Source: an uncultured Collinsella sp. (lineage in GTDB: Bacteria > Actinomycetota > Coriobacteriia > Coriobacteriales > Coriobacteriaceae). Taken from it: DNA of 64,000 bases. Made by a program: the position numbers and the translations under genes. The notes under the pieces were generated by a model. The model was given only the letters and a program-made list of their open reading frames with translations. It did no database searches and was not told where the DNA came from. Of this stretch, positions 31,798-42,305 are shown one piece after another. Every line of letters begins with the position of its first letter. Positions within the stretch are counted from its first letter, which is position 1. Location of the stretch: assembly GCA_949287065.1 (NCBI GenBank), contig CASEEV010000012.1, forward strand, positions 101,299 to 165,298, written 5' to 3'.

Positions 31798-32491
31798 GAC
31801 GGTACCCCGCTCCCCTGACGGTCTTTATTGGGCACGTGCGGCCGGGGCCGTCTTCGAGCTTGGCGCGGATGTTTGAGATGTGCACCATAATGCTTGCGTC
31901 GCATCCTTGAACGGCCGAAGCGTCGCCGCCGTTGACGCAGGCGTAGAGCTGCTCCTTGGTAAAGACCCTCCCCGGAGCCGCCATGAGGCGCGCCATGATC
32001 TTCAGCTCGGCCGCCGTCAGGGCAACGGGCTCCCCTGAGCGCGTGAGCACGAGGCGCTCGGTGTCGAGCATAAGGTCGCCCACCCTGAGAACATGCGCCT
32101 CGGGGGCGCTTTGGGCGCGGCGAAGCATCGCCCTGATGTAGGCCGTGACCTCCATGGGGTCGAACGGCTTGGTGATGTAGCCGTCGGCGCCCACGTCGAG
32201 CCCGAGCACCTTGTCGGCAGCCACGCAGCGCGCTGACACGATGATAATGGGGATCTGCGATATGAGGCGCGCGGCGCGGATGAAGTCGTAGCCGTTCATG
32301 CGCGGCATCATGAGGTCCACGAGCGCCACCGACACCGGCTCGGCGCGCAGGACCTCGAGCGCGGCAACGCCATCGAGCGCCGTGAGCACGCGATAGCCCG
32401 ACGCCTCCAGGTACAGGCGCAGGATCTCGACGATGTCGGCGTCGTCCTCAACGATCAGCACAGTATGCTCGGCAGCAGACAAATCTGGCAC
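31787..32491 (-). CDS. OmpR-family response regulator
   Basis: This 234-residue protein has a receiver domain (acidic VEDDAD, phospho-acceptor Asp in VALVDLMMP, Lys in YITKPFDP) and a C-terminal winged helix (VALTAAELKIMARLM, VHISNIRAKLED, TVRGAGYRLEA). GTG 32491 is preferred because GAGGGGGG precedes it; an in-frame ATG exists at 32512. It forms an operon with the kinase and is divergent from the ligase-decarboxylase-carrier-MBOAT operon, its most likely target. Confidence 0.9.
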   Translation of the reverse strand: MPDLSAAEHTVLIVEDDADIVEILRLYLEASGYRVLTALDGVAALEVLRAEPVSVALVDLMMPRMNGYDFIRAARLISQIPIIIVSARCVAADKVLGLDVGADGYITKPFDPMEVTAYIRAMLRRAQSAPEAHVLRVGDLMLDTERLVLTRSGEPVALTAAELKIMARLMAAPGRVFTKEQLYACVNGGDASAVQGCDASIMVHISNIRAKLEDGPGRTCPIKTVRGAGYRLEA

Positions 32492-32580
32492 GCGTCCCCC
32501 CTCACAAACCAACGGCCTCAGCAGGCGGTTTTGCCCATCTTACCGTTCTCGGCGCAACGGGAGCACCCCGGGCGCCATCC

Positions 32581-32618
32581 CTAAGCGAATCCTTAGCTTT
32601 GGCTCAGGGGCCCTTTAG
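32581..32618. promoter_or_regulatory. CTTAG-type repeats in the divergent region
   Basis: CTAAG (32581-32585) and CTTAG (32592-32596) form an inverted repeat. CTTTAG (32613-32618) repeats about two helical turns away from the second. Spaced half-sites between a response regulator and its divergent operon could be OmpR-type binding sites; support is weak. Confidence 0.25.
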
Positions 32619-32670
32619 GAGCGTCCGTCACCATAGGCTCACGAACCGACGACCCATCGGAAGGAGCCCT

Positions 32671-34251
32671 ATGGACCGACGCGCCGTAGACCTGCTCGAG
32701 CGCACCGCTCGACGCATCCCGCACAAAACCGCCGTCGTTGACGAGCACGGTTCCGTAACGTTTGCCGAGCTCCGGACACATGCCCGGCGCATCGCAAGCG
32801 GTCTGATCGCGCGAGGGCACGGCAACAGACCCGTTGTGGTGGTTCTCGAGAAGGGCGCCGACGCGCTCGCCGCGATGCTCGGCGCGCTCTACGCGGGCGG
32901 CTGCTACGTACCGGTGGACCCCATCGCGGCTCCTACGCGCCTCGAGGCCGTCTGCTGCACGCTGGAAGCGCCGCCTGTCATAGTAGACGAACGTACGCGC
33001 CCGCGCGCTTCATCCACCCCCGACACGGGCCACATCCTCGACGTACGCGAGCTTGCCCAAACCCCCGAAGACGAGGCCGCTCTCGACGTTCGAGCAGAGC
33101 GCGCCCTCGGCAGCGACCCCGCCTACATCCTCTTCACCTCGGGGTCGACCGGAACGCCCAAGGGCGTCATGGTAAGCCATCAGGCGATTCTGAGCTTCAT
33201 CGGCTCCTTTACCGAGCTCTTCGGCATCGACGAGACCGATGTCATCGGCAATCAAGCCCCTTTTGACTTCGATGTGTCGGTAAAGGACATCTACGCCTCG
33301 CTCGCCACGGGCGCCACGCTCGTCGTGCTGCCCCGCCGCCTCTTCAACCAGCCCGCCGCTCTTGTCGACGCCCTGAACGAGCACCGCGTGACCACGCTCA
33401 CCTGGGCCGTTGCCGCGCTCTGCCTGATCACGAGCCTCCACGGACTCGACTACGCCGACCTCCCCTGCGTGCGCCGCGTGCTCTTCAGCGGCGAGACCAT
33501 GCCCCTGCGCCACCTGCGCGCATGGCTCGCCCATCTGCCCCAGGCGGACTTCGTGAACCTCTACGGACCGACCGAGGTTACCTGCAATTGCCTCTACCAC
33601 CGCATCGACCGCGCACAGAGCTACGCATCGGGCATTCCTTTGGGCAGTCCCTTCCCCAACCACGAGGTTCTCCTTCTGGACGAGCACGACCTTCCCGTCA
33701 CGCGGGCGGGCGCCACGGGCGAGCTCGTGGTGAGAAGCCCCGAGCTCGCACTCGGCTACGTGGGATGCGCAGAGGCAACCGCCGCGTCGTTCGATCAGAA
33801 CCCGCTCAGGCGCGCATGGCCCGAGCGGGTCTACCGCACCGGCGACCTCGCCGAGCTCACCGCCGCAGGCGAGCTCATCTTCCGCGGACGGCGCGACAAC
33901 CAGATCAAGCACCTGGGTCACCGCGTGGAGCTCGAAGAGATCGACCTCGCGCTGGAGCGCCTGCCGGGAGTCAGCCGCTGCCGCTGCGCCTACGACGAGC
34001 GCCGCCACCGGATCTACGCCTTCTATGAGGGAGCAACCAATGCGAACGAGCTTGCCCGGCAGACACAGGACGTTCTTCCCGCCCACCTCATACCGAGCGC
34101 CTGCGTTCCCGTTGCCCAGATGCCGCTCTCCAAGAACGGCAAGGTCGACCGAGCCGCGCTGCTTGCCGCGCACATGCCCGAGCGACATCGGCACGCAAGA
34201 ACCCAAACGGAGGGGCAAGCGCCCGCACAACCCCGAAAGGACCAGCTATGA
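32671..34251 (+). CDS. Amino-acid adenylating ligase (DltA / NRPS A-domain type)
   Basis: This 526-residue ANL enzyme has A-domain motifs in order: AYILFTSGSTGTPKGVMVSH (A3), FDFDVSVKDIY (A4, with the Asp that holds a substrate alpha-amine), NLYGPTEVTCNC (A5), YRTGD (A7), RRDNQIKHLGHRVELEEID (A8) and PLSKNGKVDR (A10 Lys). It should adenylate an amino acid and load it on the carrier protein at 35517. It resembles DltA in size and lack of fused domains. ATG 32671 has GGAAGGAG upstream. Its stop overlaps the next start (ATGA). Confidence 0.85.
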   Translation: MDRRAVDLLERTARRIPHKTAVVDEHGSVTFAELRTHARRIASGLIARGHGNRPVVVVLEKGADALAAMLGALYAGGCYVPVDPIAAPTRLEAVCCTLEAPPVIVDERTRPRASSTPDTGHILDVRELAQTPEDEAALDVRAERALGSDPAYILFTSGSTGTPKGVMVSHQAILSFIGSFTELFGIDETDVIGNQAPFDFDVSVKDIYASLATGATLVVLPRRLFNQPAALVDALNEHRVTTLTWAVAALCLITSLHGLDYADLPCVRRVLFSGETMPLRHLRAWLAHLPQADFVNLYGPTEVTCNCLYHRIDRAQSYASGIPLGSPFPNHEVLLLDEHDLPVTRAGATGELVVRSPELALGYVGCAEATAASFDQNPLRRAWPERVYRTGDLAELTAAGELIFRGRRDNQIKHLGHRVELEEIDLALERLPGVSRCRCAYDERRHRIYAFYEGATNANELARQTQDVLPAHLIPSACVPVAQMPLSKNGKVDRAALLAAHMPERHRHARTQTEGQAPAQPRKDQL

Positions 34252-35471
34252 CCGACACTGAGCTCGCTCGGCTTGCCGACGCCTTCGGCACGCCGTTCTA
34301 CGTCTTCGACGCACGCGCCGTGCGCGAGCGCATCAAGCGCATCGAGCACTTCCTCCCGCCGTACGCCAAGCTCTGCTTTGCCGTCAAGGCGAACCCCTTC
34401 GTCATCCCCAACGTCGCCCCGTTCGTGAGCCGCCTCGAGGTCTGCTCGCCCGGCGAGATGCGCATCTGCGACGCATGTCGGATCGACCCCGTCCAGATCG
34501 TCGTTTCCGGAGTCTACAAAGACGCTGACCTCATGCGCGAGCTCGTGCAACGCGACGATGTGCCTGCGCGCTTTACCGTTGAGTCGCTTGCCCAGCTCGA
34601 GCTTCTCAACAGCGCCGGCCTCGAGGCGGGCAAGCGCATCGCGGTGCTCGTCCGCCTTTCGAGCGGCAACCAGTTCGGCGTCGACGCGCACGTGCTGCGC
34701 TCCATCGTGGCCAACCGCTCCTCCTACCCCGGGCTCGACGTGCGCGGCATCCAGTTCTTCTCGGGAACGCAGAAAACGCGCCCGCGCCTCATCAAGCGCG
34801 AGCTCGGCAAGCTTGCCGCGCTCGTACGTGAGCTTGAGCAGACGCTCGGCTGGCGGCCGTGCGAAATCGAGTACGGCGCGGGCCTGCCGGTCGCGTACTT
34901 TGCCGAAGACGCCGTTGACGAGGAGGAGCTCCTCGGCGCCCTCGGCGAGGGCGTCTGCGCGCTCGAGGTCGACGAGGTCACGATCGAGCTCGGACGCAGC
35001 CTCGTGGCAAGCTGCGGCACCTACCTCACGCGCGTCGTCGACACCAAGCTCACCGCGGGCAGGCGCTACGCCATCGTCGACGGCGGCATGCACCACCTCG
35101 TGTACTACGGCCAGTCCATGGCAATGCGCCTGCCGCCCGTCCGCCTTGTCGGCGATAACAACGGTGCCGGCGCGCACGCCGAGGCAGACACCCACCATGA
35201 CGCAACCGGTCCGTGGACGCTCTGCGGCGCGCTCTGCTCGGTGAACGACCTGCTCGTCAAACAATGGGACGAGCCCGCTCTTGCACATGGGAGCCTCGTT
35301 GCCTTTGATCGAGCCGGCGCCTACTGCATGACCGAGGGGATCTCGCTTTTCCTCTCGCGCGACCTTCCCGCCGTCGTCGTGATAGACGAGCGCGGGCAAC
35401 CGCGAGCCGCACGGGACCGCACGCCCACCTACGTGCTCAACATGCCCGCCCAAGGCAGCGCCGATCTCTGA
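34248..35471 (+). CDS. Fold-III PLP-dependent decarboxylase in a Dlt-like operon
   Basis: A 407-residue protein of the diaminopimelate/ornithine decarboxylase fold. CFAVKANP (Lys about residue 47) holds PLP; CSPGEM, the Gly-rich EYGAGLPV, ELGRSLVA, DGGMHHL, LCGALCSVND (catalytic Cys loop) and a C-terminal GAYCMTEG follow. The usual PLP-stacking His (HxGSQ region) reads FFSGTQ. Related enzymes such as BtrK in butirosin synthesis decarboxylate an aminoacyl-ACP, and exosortase-linked relatives also pair with a ligase and an ACP. By context this one may act on the carrier-bound amino acid; that is inference. It overlaps the ligase gene by 4 bases. Confidence 0.8.
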   Translation: MTDTELARLADAFGTPFYVFDARAVRERIKRIEHFLPPYAKLCFAVKANPFVIPNVAPFVSRLEVCSPGEMRICDACRIDPVQIVVSGVYKDADLMRELVQRDDVPARFTVESLAQLELLNSAGLEAGKRIAVLVRLSSGNQFGVDAHVLRSIVANRSSYPGLDVRGIQFFSGTQKTRPRLIKRELGKLAALVRELEQTLGWRPCEIEYGAGLPVAYFAEDAVDEEELLGALGEGVCALEVDEVTIELGRSLVASCGTYLTRVVDTKLTAGRRYAIVDGGMHHLVYYGQSMAMRLPPVRLVGDNNGAGAHAEADTHHDATGPWTLCGALCSVNDLLVKQWDEPALAHGSLVAFDRAGAYCMTEGISLFLSRDLPAVVVIDERGQPRAARDRTPTYVLNMPAQGSADL

Positions 35472-35516
35472 AGCAAACCCTTTGCCCCAGCTTGGAACAA
35501 CCCGAAAGGACCCACT

Positions 35517-35753
35517 ATGGACACCGTCATCGACATCCTCGAAAGCCTCAAGCCCGGTATCGACTACGCGCACGCCACCGACCTCGTCACATCGCGCGTG
35601 CTCGACTCGCTCACGATCATCGCGCTCGTAGGCGAGCTCGAAGACGAGTACGACATCTCTATCCCTGCGGTCGAGATCGTCGTGAGCAACTTCAACTCCG
35701 CTGCCGCCATCTATGCGCTCGTCGAGCGCCTCGCGAGCGAAGAGACGCTGTAG
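35517..35753 (+). CDS. Acyl carrier protein of the Dlt-like operon
   Basis: A 78-residue four-helix carrier with the phosphopantetheine attachment motif VLDSLTIIALV (Ser about residue 31), an acidic helix II (GELEDEYDI) and the typical C-terminal helix. It is analogous to DltC or BtrI: the thiol arm would carry the activated amino acid. AAAGGAC precedes the ATG. It lies between the decarboxylase and the MBOAT gene. Confidence 0.88.
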   Translation: MDTVIDILESLKPGIDYAHATDLVTSRVLDSLTIIALVGELEDEYDISIPAVEIVVSNFNSAAAIYALVERLASEETL

Positions 35754-35825
35754 CCTCGCCCCGCGCCGGCATCCTCGCGCAAACGAAGCCGGCGCACCCC
35801 TGTCCCTCCACCCGATCGGAACACC

Positions 35826-37418
35826 ATGAACTCGTTCTGCTCGCTCACATTCATCCTGCTCTTCTTGCCCGGTTCGGCCGCGCTCTGGGCGCTTGCGCCG
35901 CGCCGAGCACGGCCGGCGGTGCTCCTTGCGGCAAGCTACGCGTGCTTCTGGCTCATCAGCGGCGCGCTGCTCGGCATGCTCGTTGCGGCGACGCTCGTCA
36001 CCTACGCAACCGGGCTTGCGCTCGGCGCGCTGCGAGAACGTCAGAGACGCGCCCTCGTAGGCCTGAGCCGCGCCGAGCGCAAGGCGCTCAAGCAGCGCGG
36101 CCGCGCCCGCCTCAACCTCGTGCTCGCCACAGATGCCTTGGTGCTTCTCGGCATGCTCGTTGCCGTGAAGTACCTCCCCTTCTTCGCGCAGATCGGCTCC
36201 TCGTTGCTCGAGCTTACAGGGCTCGGCGGACCTCTTGTCGCACCTAGGCTCGCCGCACCCATCGGCATCTCGTTCTATACGCTTCAGGCGCTCTCGTATC
36301 TGTTTGACGTCAAAAACGGCGTGGTTGCCGCGGACCGAAACCTGCTGCGCCTCGCGCTCTTCATGAGCTTCTTCCCCGAGATCATGGAGGGTCCCATCTG
36401 CCGCTATGCCGACACGGCGGACCAGCTCACGAGCGGGCGCCCGCCACAAGGATCGGAGGTCGGCAGCGGCTGCGTGCGCATCCTCTGGGGCGCCGCCAAG
36501 ATCCTGCTTGTGGCGGACCGTGTGAACCTGTTCGTCAAACCGGTGTTTGCCGACCATACCGCCTGGGACGGAACGGTGATCTTCGTCGCAGCCGCGCTCT
36601 ACACCCTGCAGCTCTACTGCGACTTCTCGGGCACCATGGACATCGCGCTCGGAGCGGCGCATCTCTTCGGAATCAGGCTTCCCGAGAACTTCCGCCAGCC
36701 GTTCTTCTCGCGCACGGCCTCAGAGTTCTGGGAGCGCTGGCACATCACGCTGGGCAGCTGGCTTCGCGATTACGTGTTCTATCCGGTGTCGCTCTCGGGT
36801 CCGGTCAAGGGCGTGGCGAGCGTCTTGCGCAAGCGCCTCGGCATGCGGCTCGGCTCCGTGCTCTCGGGAGGCGTTGCCCTCGCGTGCGTATGGGTTCTAA
36901 ACGGCCTCTGGCACGGCGCAGGCTGGCAGTACCTCTTCTTCGGCCTGTACTACTTTGCGCTCATCCTGGGCGCGAGCCTTGCAGAGCCTGTGCTCCAGCG
37001 CCTGCGCACCCTGCTGCACGTCAACCCCAAAGCACGCGGCAGGCACCTTTTCCAAGTGGTCCGCACCTGCCTCATCGTCATCATCGGCGAGCTTTTCTTC
37101 AGAGCTGAGGGGCTGCGCGCCGGCCTCGCGATGTTCTCGACGGTGGTCAAGAGCTTCTCGCCGGCGCAGCTCGCCGACGGCACGCTTCTCGCACCCGGCA
37201 TGGACGGCGCTGATTTTGCGCTCACGGCCGTCATGGTCCTCGTGCTTCTCGCCGTGGACCTGTGGCGAGAGCACGGCAGCCCCGTACCCGCCGGCGCGCT
37301 GCGCCACAGAACCGCCCTCACCTGCGTCGCGGGGGTCGGCCTCGTGTTGGCCGTTATCGTTTTCGGCGCCTACGGCGGCACTTACGTTCCGCTCGACCCG
37401 ATTTACGCTCAGTTCTAA
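35826..37418 (+). CDS. MBOAT acyltransferase, DltB/AlgI-like
   Basis: A 530-residue polytopic membrane protein with about 11-12 hydrophobic segments. It carries MBOAT hallmarks: PIGISFYTLQALSYLFDV, FFPEIMEGPICRY, TLQLYCDFSGTMDIALG, FWERWHITLGSWLRDYVFYP and the catalytic-His motif NGLWHGAGWQYLFFG (about residue 360). DltB-type MBOATs take an acyl group from a carrier protein at the cytoplasmic face and pass it across the membrane. ATG 35826 follows 72 bases after the carrier gene. The partner in the pathway is the next gene, 10 bases downstream. Confidence 0.9.
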   Translation: MNSFCSLTFILLFLPGSAALWALAPRRARPAVLLAASYACFWLISGALLGMLVAATLVTYATGLALGALRERQRRALVGLSRAERKALKQRGRARLNLVLATDALVLLGMLVAVKYLPFFAQIGSSLLELTGLGGPLVAPRLAAPIGISFYTLQALSYLFDVKNGVVAADRNLLRLALFMSFFPEIMEGPICRYADTADQLTSGRPPQGSEVGSGCVRILWGAAKILLVADRVNLFVKPVFADHTAWDGTVIFVAAALYTLQLYCDFSGTMDIALGAAHLFGIRLPENFRQPFFSRTASEFWERWHITLGSWLRDYVFYPVSLSGPVKGVASVLRKRLGMRLGSVLSGGVALACVWVLNGLWHGAGWQYLFFGLYYFALILGASLAEPVLQRLRTLLHVNPKARGRHLFQVVRTCLIVIIGELFFRAEGLRAGLAMFSTVVKSFSPAQLADGTLLAPGMDGADFALTAVMVLVLLAVDLWREHGSPVPAGALRHRTALTCVAGVGLVLAVIVFGAYGGTYVPLDPIYAQF

Positions 37419-37428
37419 GGAGGCTAGC

Positions 37429-38373
37429 ATGGCCTGTTTGCGCGGCAAAACGATCCTCGCCCTCGTCGCCTCGGCATGCACGCTCCTCATCGTTGTAGGA
37501 GTGCTCACGCCCATCCTCATGCCCAAGAACAACCAGGCATCGTTCGGACAGCTCGACGCGGAAGCCCACGGCGTGCTCGGCGAGAGCCCCTACTCCCTCG
37601 ACGTCCTCTTTATGGGCGACTCCGAGGTCTACACGTCGCTCGATCCGCTGCAGATGTACCGGGCACAGGGCTTTACGTCCTACGACGTCTCGACAAGCGC
37701 GCAGAAGCTCCCCTACACCTACTCGCTGCTCGACCAAGCCCTCCAATGCCAATCGCCGCGCGTGGTCGTGCTCGAGACGAACATGCTCTTTCGCAAGTTC
37801 ACCGTCGACGACGCGCTCTGGCGGACTCTGGCAGACACGTTTCCCATCCTCGAGCATCACGACCGCTGGAAGAGCCTACGCCCTGTGGACCTGACCGCGC
37901 GGGCAAAGGCAACGTGGACAGATCCGCACAAAGGGTTCCGGTCGAACGACGCGGTCAAGCCCTCGAGCGCAAAGGGATACATGAAGCCCTCGTCCGACCG
38001 CGCCGCCATACGGCCGCTCAACCGCTGGTACCTCGAGCGCATCGTGGAGCGCTGCCGCGAGCACGGGGCGTGCGTCGTGCTTCTGAGCACGCCGAGCACG
38101 AAGAACTGGAACTTCAAGCGCCATAACGCCGTACAGGACCTTCTCGACGAGCACCCCGATTGGACCGACGTATCCTACCTCGACCTCAACCTCGCGCAGA
38201 AGGAGGTGCCCATCGACTGGGCGTCCGAGACGCGCGACGGCGGCGACCACCTCAACCGCTCGGGAGCCAAGAAGGTGTCGGCGTATGTGGGATCTTGGCT
38301 GCAAGAGCGCTACGGACTCCCCGACCACCGCGATGACGCGTACTACTACGCGTGGAACAAGGCTGCAAAGTAG
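37429..38373 (+). CDS. Membrane-anchored SGNH-type protein, DltD-like
   Basis: A 314-residue protein with one N-terminal membrane anchor (ILALVASACTLLIVVGVLTPI) and an extracytoplasmic domain. The domain starts with the SGNH serine motif LFMGDSEVY (about residue 65) and ends with DGGDHLNRSGAKK, the Asp-x-x-His pair. DltD and AlgX/AlgJ-type proteins of this design finish transfer of the acyl group to the surface polymer. AAGGAGG precedes ATG 37429. It is the last gene of the operon, before a terminator. Confidence 0.82.
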   Translation: MACLRGKTILALVASACTLLIVVGVLTPILMPKNNQASFGQLDAEAHGVLGESPYSLDVLFMGDSEVYTSLDPLQMYRAQGFTSYDVSTSAQKLPYTYSLLDQALQCQSPRVVVLETNMLFRKFTVDDALWRTLADTFPILEHHDRWKSLRPVDLTARAKATWTDPHKGFRSNDAVKPSSAKGYMKPSSDRAAIRPLNRWYLERIVERCREHGACVVLLSTPSTKNWNFKRHNAVQDLLDEHPDWTDVSYLDLNLAQKEVPIDWASETRDGGDHLNRSGAKKVSAYVGSWLQERYGLPDHRDDAYYYAWNKAAK

Positions 38374-38381
38374 CGCGCAGC

Positions 38382-38430
38382 AAAAAAGCGCTCCCGGCGC
38401 CGCCGCTTTAAGCGGGGCGCCGGGAGCGCT
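38382..38430. terminator. Bidirectional terminator between the Dlt-like operon and clpX
   Basis: AGCGCTCCCGGCGC (38387-38400) pairs perfectly with GCGCCGGGAGCGCT (38417-38430). An A-run (38382-38387) gives U-runs for minus-strand transcripts; the plus side is followed by TGCGGTTTTG. It serves the converging genes. Confidence 0.85.
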
Positions 38431-38473
38431 TGCGGTTTTGCGTGTGCCGCGGTAAGCGTCTTCGATGGGAGCG

Positions 38474-39888
<1,415 letters not shown>

Positions 39889-39889
<1 letters not shown>

Positions 39890-40509
39890 TAGTTGCCCTC
39901 CCGCGCGCCGTCGCGCGACGTCATGATGCGGTCAACCAGACCGTACGCGAGGGCCTCGTCGGAGGTCATGTAGTTGTCGCGCTCGGTGTCCTGCTCGACG
40001 CGCTCGATGGGCTGGCCCGTAGCGTCGGCGAGGATCTGGTTCAAGTTGGTGCGGTTGCGGCGGATCTCCTCGGCCACGATCTCGATCTCGGTCTGCTGGC
40101 CCTGAACGCCGCCGGAGGGCTGGTGGATCATCACCATGGAGTTGGGCAGGCAGAAGCGCTTGCCGCGGGCGCCGCTCGCGAGAAGCACCGCCGCCATGGA
40201 GGCGGCCATGCCCACGCAGATGGTCGAGACGTCGGGCTTGATGAAGTTCATGGTGTCGAGGATCGCGAGACCCGAGTACACCTCGCCGCCCGGCGAGTTG
40301 ATGTAGAGCGAGATGTCCTTCTCGGCGTCCTGGCTCTCGAGGTGCAGGAGCTGGGCGATCACGAGGTTTGCCGTGACGGAGTTGATCTCCTCGCCCAGAA
40401 AGACGATGCGGTCGTTAAGCAGGCGGGAGTAGATGTCGTAGCTGCGCTCGCCGCGAGGCGTCTGCTCGATGACGTAGGGCACGAGCGCAGACTCCATGCG
40501 ATGGATCAT
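39889..40509 (-). CDS. clpP: ClpP, proteolytic subunit
   Basis: The 206-residue serine protease has the catalytic triad in context: Ser in GMAASMAAV (about residue 101), His in MIHQPSGG (about residue 126), and the downstream Asp in the [15 protein letters not shown] region. ATG 40509 has GGAAGGAG upstream. The order tig-clpP-clpX, all on the minus strand, is the conserved bacterial arrangement. Confidence 0.96.
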
Positions 40510-40674
40510 GGTTCTCCTTCCAACCGTATAGATGAGCGAACGGTGCAGCCGCCGGGCGCCAGAGCGCGGGCAGATGCACCGTACGTCGTTCCCTTAAGGA
40601 AGCGCGCCTATGCGCTCCCGGGCAAGATTCTTCTCAAAGCTCGCCCCCTTGCGGGCGCAGGAGAAGTCCGCAGG

Positions 40675-41991
40675 CTACTCGGCGTTGCTCTCCTCGGCGC
40701 GCTTGGCGTACTCGTCGACCTCGGTCACCTGCGCGTTCTCGACGAGCCACTCAACCGCCTTGGCGCGCTTGATGGAGTCGCGCACGGCCGGGATGCGGCC
40801 CTCGGCGGCGAACTGCTTCTTGGAGGCCTCCACGTCGCGGACGCCGGCGTCGGCGAACTCCTTGTCGAGGTCCTCGTCGGTCACCTCGACGTTGAGATGA
40901 CGGGCCAGAGCGTCGAGCGCGAGGGACTCGCGGGCAACGTCGTTGGCCTGACGGTGCAGGTCGGCGATGAACTGGTCGGAGGAGAGGCGCGAGGCCTGCA
41001 GCCAGGAGTCGAGCGTCATGCCCTGCTGAGCGAGGCTCGAGAGGAAGTTCTGGCCGAGGTCCTGGAAGACGCTCTGCTGGTAGTCCTCGTCGACCTCCTC
41101 GAGGTCAAGGCGACGGGTGAGCTCGGCGACGGCGCGGTTCTCCTTGAGCTGCGGGAGCTTGGCCTTCTTGTCGTTCTCGACCTCGATCTTAACGGCGTCG
41201 CGCATGGCGGCAACGTCGTCGAAGCCGAAGAACTTGTTGGCGAACTCGTCGGTGAGCTCGGGGGTGTTGCGGACCTTGATGGAGGTGACGGTCACCTTGA
41301 CGGCGGCCTCCTCGGCCTCCTCGCCCTCGGGAGCCTCGGGCGTCCAGGAGACCTCCTTGGTCTCGCCCTTCTTCATGCCGACGATGGCCTCGTCGAGCGC
41401 GGCGGGCAGGTTGCCGGAGCCGACGGAGATCATACGGCCCTTGCCGGCGAGTGCCTCGGCGTTCTTGACGTTCTCGATCTCGGCGTTGACGATGTCGTCC
41501 TTCTCGGCGCCGCGGTCCTCCTCGACGTCGTCGAAGGTGGTGTGGTAGCCCATGAGCATCTCGATCTGGGCGTCGATCTCGGCGTCGGTGGCCTCCTCGG
41601 GCGGCATCTCGATGGAAACGGGCTCGTAGGAGTTGAGCTCAACGACGGGGCGCAGCTTGTAGGTGACCTCGAAGGTGTAGTCCTCGCCGTCCTTGACGAT
41701 GTCGACGTCGTGGATGTCGCCGCTCTTGACGGGCACGATGTCGAGCTCGTTGAGGGCCAGCGGCTCGTGACGGTCGATCACGGCGTTGGTGGCCTGACCG
41801 TGCACGAAGTCCTTGCCGAGCATCGCATCGACGATCTGGCGCGGGGCGCGACCCTTGCGGAAGCCCTGGAAGCGATACTTGTTGGCGGCGTCCTTGTACG
41901 CCTTGGCAATCGCGGCGTCGATCTCGGCCGCGGGGATGGTCACCTTTGCGGTGAGCTGGCCGTTCTCCACGTCAGATGCGGTGATGTTCAA
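40675..41991 (-). CDS. tig: Trigger factor
   Basis: Ribosome-bound chaperone and prolyl isomerase. The 438-residue protein has the ribosome-binding signature FRKGRAPRQIV (about residue 44), a PPIase domain (about 160-245; KKGETKEVSW) and a helical C-terminal domain with an acidic end. The start is TTG 41991, preceded by GAGGAGG; no nearby ATG has such a site. A 165-base gap separates it from clpP. tRNA-Leu lies 86 bases upstream. Confidence 0.95.
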   Translation of the reverse strand: MNITASDVENGQLTAKVTIPAAEIDAAIAKAYKDAANKYRFQGFRKGRAPRQIVDAMLGKDFVHGQATNAVIDRHEPLALNELDIVPVKSGDIHDVDIVKDGEDYTFEVTYKLRPVVELNSYEPVSIEMPPEEATDAEIDAQIEMLMGYHTTFDDVEEDRGAEKDDIVNAEIENVKNAEALAGKGRMISVGSGNLPAALDEAIVGMKKGETKEVSWTPEAPEGEEAEEAAVKVTVTSIKVRNTPELTDEFANKFFGFDDVAAMRDAVKIEVENDKKAKLPQLKENRAVAELTRRLDLEEVDEDYQQSVFQDLGQNFLSSLAQQGMTLDSWLQASRLSSDQFIADLHRQANDVARESLALDALARHLNVEVTDEDLDKEFADAGVRDVEASKKQFAAEGRIPAVRDSIKRAKAVEWLVENAQVTEVDEYAKRAEESNAE

Positions 41992-42077
41992 CGTTCCTCC
42001 TCATGGTTTGAACACGGCGCCAAAAAAGGCGCCGGTACATCTTGCTCGCTTGCCGGAGCGCTGCCCCGGCCGGCTCG

Positions 42078-42161
42078 TGGTGCGGGCGAAAGGACTCGAA
42101 CCTTCACGGGAATCCCGCCAGGACCTAAACCTGGTGCGTCTACCAATTCCGCCACGCCCGC
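42078..42161 (-). tRNA. tRNA-Leu, anticodon TAG
   Basis: A class II tRNA of 84 bases. The acceptor GCGGGCG pairs with CGCCCGC, the anticodon loop reads TTTAGGT (TAG), with a variable arm, T-arm GGTTCGAGTCC and an encoded CCA (42078-42080). Confidence 0.95.
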
Positions 42162-42305
42162 ATAAGAGCCATAGCGCATAGATTGTAGCAAAAACCCTGC
42201 TCCCGTGCCGAGAAGCCCCGGATCGCGGCCGTCCTACGCGCGCCACACACAAAACGGCGGCTCGCGCGCCGCCCGAGCTGCGCGAGCCGCCGCAAACACA
42301 GGTTC

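Noticed and set aside
34023..36662. 879-codon minus-strand open frame across the Dlt-like operon
   Set aside because: It is antisense to the decarboxylase and carrier genes, which have ribosome sites and motifs.
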